From: Venturia oleaginea
Taxonomy: Eukaryota; Ascomycota; Dothideomycetes; Venturiales; Venturiaceae
Reading direction: 5' to 3'
Length of the DNA: 64,000 nt
Assembly: GCA_013176395.1 (NCBI GenBank)
Contig: JABMLP010000003.1
Span: 1,178,001-1,242,000 of the forward strand
Shown piece after piece: positions 11,499 to 21,816 of the stretch. The notes beneath the pieces were generated by a model. The model worked only from the letters and a program-made list of their open reading frames with translations, was not told where the DNA came from and did not search any database. Each line of letters begins with the position of its first letter. Within the stretch, counting starts at the first letter, position 1. A program made the translations under genes and the position numbers.

Positions 11499-12920
11499 AC
11501 GTGTTCCACCACCGAGCTGGTCAGTTTCTGCCAAGACGACCAACTCCCTCATTAACACGATATGTCTCAACAACAAAATGCGCAATTATCTAACAGAGAA
11601 GGCAGAATTCAGCTTGCTCTTTCTGCCTATAACACCCACCAATTCCGAAGCCTCCGGCGCGCTGCTAAAGCTTTTGATGTACCTCCTTCAACATTGACTA
11701 GCCGATACAACGGAATCACGTATCGCCTAGATACTCGCAACGCCCAACACAAGCTCACTACGACTGAAGAGCAGACAATTGTCCAATACATCCTCGACCG
11801 CGAGTGGGTTACAGTTATCCAGAGCATCTGCGCCGCTGGGTATGCGACCCCGCCATTCATTATCTACAAAGGACGCGTCCACATCTCTGCGTGGTATGAG
11901 GAGGCAGATATACCACGGAATTGGAAGCTCTCGGTCTCTGAGAACGGCTTGACAAACAACGCGCTTGGTCTTGAGTGGTTGAAGCACTTTGACGCGTATA
12001 CAAAGGCGCGTCAAGTGGGGGGGGTATAGGCTGCTCATCTTGGACGACCATGAGAGCCATCTCAACCAGGATTTCAAGGACTACTGCCTCGAACATAAGA
12101 TCATAACGCTCTGTATGCCACCTCATTCATCGCATATCCTCCAGCGGCTTGACGTGGTCTGCTTCTCGCCGTTGAAGTGCAAGTACTCTAAACGAGTTCG
12201 AGACTTGGCACGCCGACGCGTCTACCATATCAACAAAGAAGGCTTCCTCCCGGCCTTCAAAGACGCGTTTTTCGACGTGTTTACAGAAGAGAACTGTCGA
12301 AAGGCTTTTGAGATGGTAGGGCTAGTCCCTATCAACGCGGAGGTGGTATTGGATCGCCTTGAAGTACGGCTACGTACCCCACCAGCACCCCCACCGCAGG
12401 AGACGTCGTGGCAGTCGAAGACTCCAAGCTCGTAAGCGAGTCCTTTACTCGGTCACCAGTTACTGCGCAGGCAGGCTTTTCCCAGCTTGTCAAGGGCGCT
12501 GAATTGATGCTACACCAAAACGCTCTACTTGTTGCGCGCAACCGCGAGCTTGAAGAGCAATTGGCAGTAATGACAAAGCGAAAATCGCGCAAAAGGAAGT
12601 GGATCCAGCAAGGTGGTACTATAGAGTATGGGACTGTAGCAGCGCAGGTAGCTGCCGAGGCGTCTGTCGCGCCTCAGGGATCAAAGAAGGCTCGTGGTAG
12701 TGGTGGTCAAGAAACAGCCCGACCAACTCAACGGCGCTGTAGGAACTGCGGCGCAACTGGGCATAATGCGCGAACTTGTAAAAAAGATATCGAGATATCT
12801 TCTGAATCAGATAGCAGCACGACGGACTTAGAATGTATTGTTAATAGCGATTAAATTGAAGAGTCGTAACATGAGTTGGTCGTGCCAAGCCTTTTTGACC
12901 AGCTCGGTGGTGGAACACGT
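11499..12920 (+). mobile_element. pogo/Fot1-type DNA transposon A (deleted copy)
   Basis: Bounded by TA target duplications at 11497-11498 and 12921-12922. Terminal inverted repeats begin ACGTGTTCCACCACCGAGCT at the left, with the matching inverse at 12897-12920. It is the same family as the intact copy at 21817-23682 but a distinct subfamily: its TIR unit is present once at each end and several TIR bases differ. Confidence 0.9.
11562..12854 (+). pseudogene. Transposase of pogo copy A, internally deleted and frameshifted
   Basis: Starts with the same MSQQQNAQ N-terminus and Psq-type helix-turn-helix as the intact copy. After TIVQYILD it jumps directly to EWVTVIQSI, losing about 365 bp that encode the CENP-B-type DNA-binding part and the first catalytic Asp. 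A run of eight G near 12016-12023 (five in the intact copy) shifts the frame before GYRLLILDDHESH. A second break near 12420 coincides with loss of about 30 bp. The C-terminus keeps a CCHC zinc knuckle (CRNCGATGHNARTC). It cannot make active transposase, but its ends could still be mobilised in trans. Confidence 0.9.
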
Positions 12921-13984
12921 TATCGGGTGTCTACATTCGTGTATTTCCTAGTTACAAATGCGACTCTGTAGCGATTATATCGAATCTGTACGGCTTTTAT
13001 AGGGTCTACAGTCCTGTCCCTATCATTGATTTCACAGGAAAAGCCATGAAGAGCCTGAACTATTAGAACTCGTACAACCGGATTTATGGCCGAGTTAAGA
13101 TCCGGGGAATTAGGTACGGCAGGATTCCTAAATTATCTATCTAGATGAAATACACCTCCATGACACTTCTATAATTTGACGTACTAAGAACTGTATTCAG
13201 TGAACCTAACGTCGTACATATAACAGCTTTACACGTATCTATACCGGGAATTTGTGACTGTAGTAATGAGGATCGTATCTTACCGTGGCAAACAACGCAC
13301 AAAAGGAGGATAGGTCAAACTTCTCCGCGGCGCCGCGGCTGGTGGGGAGAATTGAGTAAGAAGACACAGAGTAGAAGGGGGGGGGAGCAGAGACTACGAA
13401 CGGGAAGGAGGAGAAGCTGAGGTGAGAAATGAGCGGAATTCCCGAACCATGGACGGTACAAACACCGTCCATCAGTACGAACTCCAGCCAACCAGGAGAA
13501 AGCGTTGGAGAGCTGAAGGTGCGATGAGGGTCCTGAGGAGGGACTGAGGAGAGAAGAGGAGGTGTGGACTGAAGATTGCTGTGAGGTGAAGGAGGGAGGA
13601 GAGATTGAGGTGGAAGTTATTTATTTACTAACGGCGCGTTACCAGGGCGCGCCGTGTCCGTTACCACGCCCTCACCTGGACTCGCAATGTTTGGGTCCTC
13701 ACAATGCTTGGCATATTGAATCCTGGTGTTGTAAAAATCCTGGACCCTGGATTTACAACAACAATGGCCAACTCGGAAACTGGACAACACCGGCCCGGAA
13801 CAGAGGATTGGGAGCATTAGGACCGGAGGGTGTCCTATACTGACCACAGTATAGATGACTCGGGTAGTGAACGGGGGGGCATAGTTCGACGGCGCCGGTC
13901 CATGGACGGGGCGCGGTCTGTTTTGCAATTGTAGATAGAGATTGTGGGCACACGGCACATACGCCATTACATACCACGTAAAAT
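12921..13984. other. No gene recognised
   Basis: Between the pogo copy and the LINE tail. It contains GC-rich palindromic stretches near 13320-13340 and 13630-13660 and overlapping ORFs without motifs; possibly older transposon debris. Confidence 0.35.
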
Positions 13985-13985
13985 C

Positions 13986-14008
13986 CGATTATTATTATTA
14001 TTATTAAT
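13986..14008. repeat. ATT/TAA microsatellite, LINE 3' tail
   Basis: Six to seven ATT units on the plus strand, TAA read in LINE orientation, at the 3' end of the element. Confidence 0.75.
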
Positions 14009-14360
14009 CATCAGGATTTATTGTTGAATGTAGGGCTAGGTTAAGCCTGTGCCAACATCCTCTATCTACAAAGAAAACCCCCTCTTTTCGGGGACAAAAA
14101 CCGTTTGTTTGCTACCCCGGCTGCGGCCCGCGGCATATCCGCGAGCTTTACCATCCTATTCGTATATATCGAAGCGTTTCCGGGTCAACACTGCCTAAGC
14201 AGCTTCTCCTAGCTCCCTGGTATCCATTTCAGTCCATTGCCATCCAAGTCCGGGCGTAGTCCGGTCCCGGTCCGTGGTATTTCCTCGAGGCAAGGATCTT
14301 GGGACCCTGGGGGGCATCACTTCCGCCCTCTTCCTCCTCCTATCGAGGTAAGACCTACTG

Positions 14361-17300
14361 TTATAGTCCTGTGCCTTCCAGCTCCGGCGCCGTTCCGAAG
14401 CCCGACCGGTTCTCTGTTACTGCTGCGTATGCTCTAGCAAGGTATGGGAGTACCGAATTCTTCAAAAACCACTGGGACGCGGCCTTGCATCCTTCCCTCG
14501 TTCCTAGTAGCCCCTTCACCCCTCGAGAGCCTCCCCTGGCGCTGAATAGGCCTCTCCTATTGAATCTAGTACAGTACGTAAAAATGTGTTCTACCGTCTC
14601 TTGCTGCCATCCACATTCGCATTCGGGGGTAATCCCTGGGACATGTATCGATGCGAGCCAGGACCGGAGTCCTAGCACTTCGACTCGGAGTAGGAACGTT
14701 GTATGTGCTTCTACCTTCGTAAGGCCGTCGTATAGCTCAATTGGGGACTTCTCCCATGGCTCGTTCCAAGTCTTCGCCCTCCGGTTCCGGCCCAGTGCTT
14801 CCCATTTTGTACGCCAGATCTCTTCCATCAGCTTCGAGATTTTGCTGGGTAGAACCCGCTTATGGATGTTTCCTCCTTTCCTCGAGTTCCTTACTCGGAT
14901 TGCGTGCCCCGGGTCTCCCGGTGCGGGGTCGCCTCGAAACCGTCGGGGGCCAGTAGTGCTGCGTATCTCATTGTACGGTCCAATTTCTTGCGTTGTGATC
15001 CTCCTCCTCGGGTAGGGGTTGTCAGGGTTGTTCCGTACGGTAGTAATCCGCCTCCGGCGCCACCCGTCAGTATTGATATCCCCGAGGTACTCTCTCCTTC
15101 GGGTGCTGTGTACTCCGGGAGGTCATTGGCTTCCTCCTTCCTCTGGGTATATCTCTTCGCCCGCTTCTCCGTAGACGTATCTGGCTTCCATCTGGCCGTA
15201 GGCGGCCTCCCTCGGCTGCCAGCCGGCCGGCGGGGTCTTTCCTCCATCATGATTCCTATCCACATTTTGTTGAGAGCAGCTCTCATCTCTGCTTCTACTG
15301 GGTCCTTCTCTACCGAGCCAGTCCTCTCCAGGATAAGCTGTTCTATATACAGGGGTATTGGCTGGAGGCAGAGCTCTCTTTCCATCGCTGCGAGAGGTGT
15401 CCTCTTGTAGGCTCCTGTAGCCATTCGGAGGCACTGTCTTTGAACTTTCTCTATCCGTTCCATTAGCGGCGCTCTCATAATTCCTCCTCCCTGGATGTCG
15501 TTTGACCCCCAGACCTGGATGCCATATAGCATAGTCGGCCGCACAACCGCGGTATAGACCATTCGGCTCTTTCGGAAGCTTGGTCCCCAGTTGACTCCAA
15601 CTATCCGGCCCATCGCTGCCATCGCTGCTCTTCCCTTAGCCTCTGCTTTCGTTATTTGCGCATCCCATTTGAGCTGTGGATCAAACCACACGCCGAGCAG
15701 TCTGAGCTCCTTACTCTCTGGTTTGGTAGAGACTCCATTGATGTTGATAGCAGACTTCATATCTCCCGGGGAGGCCTCGGGGCTGCCTGGCTGCTTGAAA
15801 TGCATAAGCTGGTACTTCGTAGGATTGAATGCTGCGCCGTGCCTCCTAGCCCATAGGAGGCACTTCTCGTGGGCCTCGGCTAGTCGTCTGCAGTTGTCCG
15901 CTGCCGAGGGACCCCAGGCTACGAGGTTTGTATCGTCAACGAACCCAAAGCCGATTGTGTTATCTTGAGGGGTAAGGAATTCTTCGAGGAGCTCGGAGAC
16001 GAAGAACAGGAAGAGGATAGGGGAGAGAGGGGAGCCCTGGGGGATGCCGGTACGAGCCCGGTACCACTCGCTCTTATATCCCGTGAAGGAGATCTTGGTC
16101 TTTCGTTCTGTGAGGAAGCTTTCCACGAATCGAATAATCCACGGCGCTACCCCTTTGTGCCAGAGGATATGGAGCAGTCTTTTCAGAGACACATTATCAA
16201 AGGCTGCTGTGAGATCTAGGGCTAGTATCGATACTGCTTTGTGGTTTTTCGTCTTCCAAGCTGTTTCGATGATATTCCGGAGGAACGATATCGCTGAGAG
16301 GGTAGACCTCTTACGGCGCCCTACGAATTGATTCCAGGGTAGCTTCGAGCTTTCGGCAACATTAGTGAGCTCTCTAGCAACGATCGTTTCAAGGACTTTC
16401 CCGAGCGTATTTTCGAGGGCGATAGGCCGGTACGACCCCGGCGAAGTATAGTCACCTTTGCCTTCTTTCTTGAGTATGCAGGTAATCGACTCCTTGAGGG
16501 TTGGGGTGATGACTCCATCGGTAAGGCTTGTTTGTACCGCTTCGGCGAAAGGTTTCTTAATACAGGGCGCGAGCATCTTCAGGACTTCGTTAGTAATCAG
16601 ATCCGGGCCAGGGGCCTTGTTGTTTGGTAGATCCTGGAGAATTCCCTCGATGAGCTCCTCTGATGTTAGGTATCTTCTCGTTGTCTGTCTTTGTTGCCCA
16701 TGGGCGGGCCGCTCCCGGCGTCTCTAGGGTATCGCTGAGGTCTGCATCTTGGTCTCCTGGAAAGAACTTTGTCGCCAGGATTCTGGAGATTTCCTCCTTG
16801 TTCTTACTCTTGGTTCCTGTGGAAGGATCCACGAGGTTCGGCATCTGTGGGAGCTGTACCGGGCCTCGTCGGCTCCATTTGCTCATCGTCCACAGCCCTT
16901 TGTTGTGTGCTTCTGTAGACTTCTCGCAGAAGTCGTCTAGGAATGCTCTCCAGTTGTCAGTGCTAAGCCTTCGCAGCTCTCGGGTTAGGGCCTGTGTAGT
17001 ATCGCGGACTCTCTGCTTGTTCGTTTCTGAGAGTCTCCTCCTTGAGAGTCTCCTCCTTAAGAGTACTCGTGCTTCGTTCTTCTCCCGGAGCAGCTCAGCC
17101 GCGAGGGGGGACCAATCCCGGCGTTCTCTGGTCGCTGTTTCTTTCTTGGGGCATAGCTTGTTAAGGGCGTTCATAATTGCCTGTTGGAGGCCGTGGATTT
17201 TGTCCTCCTTCTCTTGCCACTTATCCAAAGTGACCATCTCTTGAAGTTTACAAACGTCGAGTTTTGATGTATCGTACCTGTCGGGGGCCCGTGGGGGTAT

Positions 17301-17650
17301 TGCAGTTACGTCGAGGACGATTCTGATAGGGTGGTGGTCGGCAAAGGGGGTCCAGCCTGGTTCAGGATGGCATATGCGAAGACGGTCCATAACCGTTTCG
17401 GTGCCGAAGGTTAGATCGATTACGGATGACCTCCCATCTCCCTCCCACGTAGGTTTACCTTTCGCGGTCATCATATATAATTCGTGTGCTTCGACTTTCT
17501 CCCAGAGGTGTGTCCCCTGGCGGTCCGTAGCTGTACCGACCCCTCCCCATCGGACGTTTTTGGCGTTCATGTCCCCAAGAAGGATGTAGTTTTCCTTGGC
17601 CTCTGCAATAGCTTGTGCGATGTCTAGCCAGGCGGGTATACACACCAATA
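14361..17650 (-). pseudogene. LINE polyprotein: endonuclease and reverse transcriptase, frameshifted
   Basis: Endonuclease block near 17600-17300 has YILLGDMNAKN and PFADHHPI motifs. Reverse transcriptase (16650-14900) has SYRPIALENTLGKV, LDLTAAFDNVS, GIPQGSPLSPILF and FGFVDDTNL; the last is the catalytic box in the variant form F-V-D-D. A C-terminal piece (14828-14361) has C-x-C-x8-H-x4-C (CECGWQQETVEHIFTYC). The frame changes near 16680-16720, between endonuclease and RT, and again near 14860-14890, after RT. The copy therefore cannot make one full protein and should be immobile. Confidence 0.88.
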
Positions 17651-17667
17651 TTAGCCAACCCATCCGC

Positions 17668-18277
17668 TCAAGTGTGCTCCTTGAAAATAATACCAAGCTC
17701 ATACACGACCTGCAACAATTCCTGAAACAAAGGCTCGTTCTCAACCCAAGTCCTCCACGCCATCTCCATATCGCGAACCGCCTCCATCTTGCTCAGCGCC
17801 CTAAAAATTTCTACCCGACCTTCCTCCACCTCTGCAACACCTGTGTAAGCAAACAGGGTCAAATTAGAAAGTTATGCGCAAGCTCCGTCATCCCAAGCAG
17901 CTCCATGACATACTCTCGGATCTGATCATCAGCAGCTTGGCGCTCGTGCGTCAAAATGCCAGTGTTCTCCTCCATCTCTTTGGCATCGATTACCAGGTAC
18001 CCGGTCTGCTTGTACTTCATCATCGATGTGGCATTAGTATAAGGCGTGCAGAACTCGTAGAGAGCGTCGTGAGCATGTCGGTACCGATTTTACTAGATGT
18101 ATTTGCCAATTTTTATAATGCAAACTGAAACATGAAGGCACCAGAAGTGTAAGGAGTTCCATTTTCGTCAATGAAGTGTATCACAGAAGAGTTGTTCCAC
18201 AAAATGTCTTTCAGGAGGTTTTGGGGCATGTGCAGCATTGTATAGAAAGTGAAGAGACGTCCTGGATTATGGACCTG
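17668..18277 (-). pseudogene. Decayed or incompletely modelled gene, unknown family
   Basis: Three protein-like blocks lie in order on the minus strand. 18277-18125 includes NNSSVIHFIDENGTPYTSG. About 18095-17859 includes DALYEFCTPYTNATSMMKYK and EMEENTGILTHERQAADDQ. About 17845-17668 includes GVAEVEEGRVEIFRALSKME and ends at a TGA. The blocks do not join by clean GT-AG introns: there are TAG-TAA codons between the first two, and no GT donor after the second. I cannot name the family. The gene may be a pseudogene next to the LINE insertion, or my exon model may be wrong. The 5' end is not found before the aquaporin stop at 18395. Confidence 0.45.
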
Positions 18278-18394
18278 AACAGTGTAAATATGATAACAAG
18301 GAAGAAATATTGCCTAGGTCTTGATCATAGACAACTGCTTCGGACAAGTCCTCGGGGCCATGAGGTATCGATGAACATAAAATAAAACTCACAA

Positions 18395-19808
18395 TCAGAC
18401 ATTACCCTCCGCTCTATTCCTTCTTGTCCGCTCTTTCCTAGCCTTTATGGCCTCGCTCGGGTTCAAAATTCGCTTCAATCCAAGCCAAGGCGTATTGATA
18501 GGTGAAGGCCCCGTGTATATAAAGAAGTCATATAAGAATCCACCAAACATACAACCCAGGAAGGGTATGAACATCGGAATCTAAGACTCAAGTTAGATGG
18601 GGAACTTGCTGGCAGAGAATGAAGATGTCACCCAAAAGTAGTAGCCGCCAGCTGACCACACTTCAGTGCCGTAGCCAAGGATATAAGACATCAACCGTGG
18701 CCCAAAATCACGGGCAAGATTGATTGCATATCTAGTTTGATCAGTCAAAGGGTACTGTAGTTGAATTCGTAGAACGCACCCAGTTTCCCAGCCGAAACAG
18801 GCTCCCAGGCCGAAGATGAGAAAGAATAAAGCCAGGGGGAACATATTTCCCCCACCCTAGATATCATCAGTATTTATCGACAACAACGAGTTTGTTTGCA
18901 GAGAACGCACATTTGAAGCTCCATTATGCGTATCATCCTTCAGAGCGAGGATAACCAGCATCAAGATACTGCTGGCAATGAACTCTGAACAGATCTGGCT
19001 CCATTTGCTAAGGAAAGCTTGAGGATAGGTGCAGAAAATCCCGGCAGTAGCGTTGACAGCTGGGGGAACGGTTCGGATTCCATAGCCCTGGACATTGTTG
19101 ATGGCATTGACATAATTTCCATACACAACCCCAGCAGCCACAAACCCTCCTAGAAATTGTGCGACCAAGTAAATAGGGAAACGTCGCCACGGCAAACCCC
19201 GGTAATAGCAGTTTGCGAAGGTGATTGCGGGATTCAAATACGCACCCGAGTCGCCTGCGACGTAGATTCCAAGCATGGTCCCTAAGCCCCATCCCCAGGA
19301 GATACTTTGATAGTCACCGAACCCATTCATGCCTGTGTCTCGTGAGCTAATGCCAGGTCAAGGTTATGATTGCAATCATACCTGGCGCAGTTACTTGTCC
19401 AGCGCTAAGTTGAACCTGAGCCACACTTCCGTTTCCAAATAGAACCAAGATAAAGACACCCAGAAACTCGGCAAATGGCTCTCTCAAAGCCATCCTAATT
19501 CGGCTCCACAACAGATCTTGATGCTCGGCAAGATCATGTTCCTCGTGTACAGGCGCCAATGGCTGTAATCCGAGTTTACTTCTCGTTCCATGCATACGAT
19601 GCGAAGTTTTATGACTTTTGACTCCAGATCCGATGGAATATTGTGTCGGCATGGTACCGAGGTGATCTGATGACCAACCTTGTGGCCGTTCCTTGTGAAA
19701 GACTTCATTATTTTGTTGATTGATCCATTGTTCCCGGTCCTCGTTAGGGGGAGGCGTATGTAGATGTGATTGCTCCGGTGGCAAGGGCGAGTTTGGAGCT
19801 GCGGCCAT
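18395..19808 (-). CDS. Aquaglyceroporin (MIP family)
   Basis: Channel protein for water/glycerol in plasma or organelle membrane. Five exons: 19808-19382, 19332-18911, 18856-18780, 18731-18632 and 18580-18395. Introns of 49-54 bp have donors GTATGA, GTGCGT, GTGCGT and GTGACA. Total 1212 nt, 403 aa, phases consistent. A cytosolic N-terminal extension of about 110 residues is followed by six predicted membrane segments. The first half-helix motif is canonical NPA (GAYLNPAITFANC). The second is NLA within YAINLARDFGPR, and the Asp after Arg is the feature of glycerol-permeable members. The tail is basic. The third intron must be removed to join GWETG to YAINLARDF; the fourth avoids a premature TAA and adds the last membrane segment (MFIPFLGCMFGGFLYDFF). 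Confidence 0.93.
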
Positions 19809-20400
19809 GTTGATTGATGTAGAAAGGTGGGATTATTGCGGAAACGTTTTCGGCAATAATGAAGCCAAACTAGCGACGGTATCCGACTAAGCCATTAGTG
19901 CAGAGGGAATGGTTCTCTGTCCAAAATCGCCACGATCTTCTCCTCTCCCCGCTTTGATATACGAGACGCCTGAGAGAACCGAATCATGGCTGGCGAGAAA
20001 TGACGTCCGCCTGACTGCTCGGTTCCGACGCCACAAGATCTGGTCGGATGGCTAGAGCAGAGCATCGCCATGGCGAAGTTTGAGTGAGAAGAGTTTCGTT
20101 GGTGTAGGACTATGGAGTGGACGACGCAAGATATGTGTCAAGCTAAGGTTTGACAGGGTAAACAAGGTTCTTCCATACAGATGGTGGAGGCGATCGGCTT
20201 TGTCGCGTGGCTTTGAACGTGTGGAGGTGCAAATCTGGGGATCCGATCCGATCCGATCTGAAGATGACAAAGAAAACTACCCGTGATTTGTCCTCATCGA
20301 CGATAAGAAACACAAACACTATATAACAGCTAAAGAGGCCTCACGGTTGCCTTTTCATCTACTCCCGTGTTTCTAAAATGCTCAAAGCGTTGACGTCTCT
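19809..20400. other. Aquaporin upstream region
   Basis: About 590 bp with no supported gene; contains the probable promoter of the minus-strand aquaglyceroporin. A short GATCC direct repeat (GATCCGATCCGATC) is at 20240-20256. Confidence 0.4.
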
Positions 20401-20884
20401 CTAATCTTCCGTCTTGTTCGTTTTGCTAGTGACCTCATCCACCATCTTTCTAAACACTCTTTGCCGCGCACATTGTTCCAAGAAGACCTCATATTTCACC
20501 GCCAGCAGTTCTTTTTCTGCAAAGTCTTGGCTTGGTTGATGGACTGTACCGGGCTGACTGTACCTATCCACGATGACTCCTATGTCTTCCATACTGCCGT
20601 CATCGGCCACGGTGGTAGCCTTGATGGCCAGAGTCGCTGCTCCATAACATACCGCTGCTTTCATATACCTGGACGTGATAACTGGTAGCAATCAGCCCGA
20701 CCAGAATGTCGTTATGACACTGCGAACCGGACATAAATACTGATTTAATATCATGCCCGGCTTGATTCATTTCGAGAATTATTTGGTAATTCTGAAGAGC
20801 CAGGAATTCCAAGACCCCATAATACTGCAAAGCGAGATTGTCCAAACTCTTGCCTGCGGTTATCCCCACAACAGAGCCCGTCAT
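20401..20884 (-). pseudogene. FGGY-family sugar kinase, C-terminal remnant
   Basis: Two frames together give the C-terminal ATPase half of an FGGY carbohydrate kinase (ribulokinase/YDR109C-like). Upstream block: YYGVLEFLALQNYQIILEMN and SVFMSGSQCHNDILVGLIA. Downstream block: LPVITSRYMKAAVCYGAATL, DRYSQPGTVHQPSQDF and KYEVFLEQCARQRVFRKMVD, then a stop. The frame breaks near 20690-20700, where a few codons seem deleted. The N-terminal sugar-binding domain is absent from the 650 bp upstream. The enzyme family phosphorylates pentuloses; this piece cannot. It is a relic, with the retained end still close to family sequence. Confidence 0.8.
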
Positions 20885-21540
20885 CGAGGAATTGTGAGCT
20901 CGTACATAGAAGCCAGGTTGTGACTGCTATTGCCGAATGTCCTCTGAACTTGACGAAAGGAGTTTGCCATCCTCATCAACAATGCATTTCCTCGATACAG
21001 TGTTCTGGGATCTGGTAGGTGTAGAGGTATTGTAGGAAATTTAGGTCCGAGGCTTGTGGGTTGAGGGTTTTGTATGCGCTATTGAGTGTTAGTTGGGAAG
21101 GAGAATGTGGGTTGAGTGACTTGCTCTTGTGTGGCGGCGATGATTTGAGATTTTTCGGAATCCATGTTGTGTATACTTTTTTGGTTGTTGAGCTAAGGGG
21201 ATAGATTGAGTGAGTGGTGGTAGTGGTGGGCACGAGTCAATAGAAGGACAATACAGTGAGTTGAGCTGATGATGAATAACTGGCAGGGCCTAGATGCTGG
21301 GTATATATAAAAACCGAGTAATATCGGGCCAATATGAAAGCGGATGAGGAACAATATTCAGCAGAAAGAAAAGTAATGCGCTGCAAACAACGAAAGCGCA
21401 GCCCGTGAAAGTACGTCGTAAGTCTATTTACTTCGATGATTTCAGGTCCGGAGTTAGCTTTTTGGATTTTCTGAACATCCTGACGAAGGATGTCCAACCT
21501 GCGGACTTTGTGATGGACATACCGCTGCCATTCTTCATCG
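20885..21540. other. No gene recognised
   Basis: Left flank of the hAT element. Small ORFs without motifs; no evidence of the missing kinase N-terminus. Confidence 0.4.
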
Positions 21541-21816
21541 CGTTTGATAATCAATCAAGCCAACTAACCGACGCCGTCAGGCGGAGCCAAAAACGGCCTA
21601 TATAGGCGGTCGGATAGGCCTAGATAGTTACCCAATCAAGCAATCAGTTGAATATATGTCGCCTACCATCCACTCAAGCTGATGGCGTTGAGTTTCCCCT
21701 TTCACGTGACATCTTTTTTGTAGGCCCTAGAATTTAGGCGGTCAACCCACTAAATATTAGCCGAAAATCGGCCATTCTCCCCACTAAGGATATGTTTGAA
21801 CATTGGATTAATTATA

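Larger units (their letters stand above)
13985..17655 (-). mobile_element. LINE (non-LTR) retrotransposon, 5'-truncated, minus strand
   Basis: Encodes, in order on the minus strand, an APE-type endonuclease (from about 17650), reverse transcriptase, and a C-terminal CCHC region. It ends at low coordinates in a short TAA-type repeat tail (13986-14008), as in several LINE clades. The 5' end is cut inside the endonuclease domain, typical of incomplete target-primed reverse transcription. The right junction lies 10-20 bp beyond the stop codon of the gene fragment ending at 17668. Target duplications were not resolved. Tad1/I-like by domain order; exact clade not determined. Confidence 0.85.

Noticed and set aside
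13617..13967. Paired ORFs on both strands before the LINE tail
   Set aside because: No motif; probably transposon debris with palindromic GC-rich sequence.
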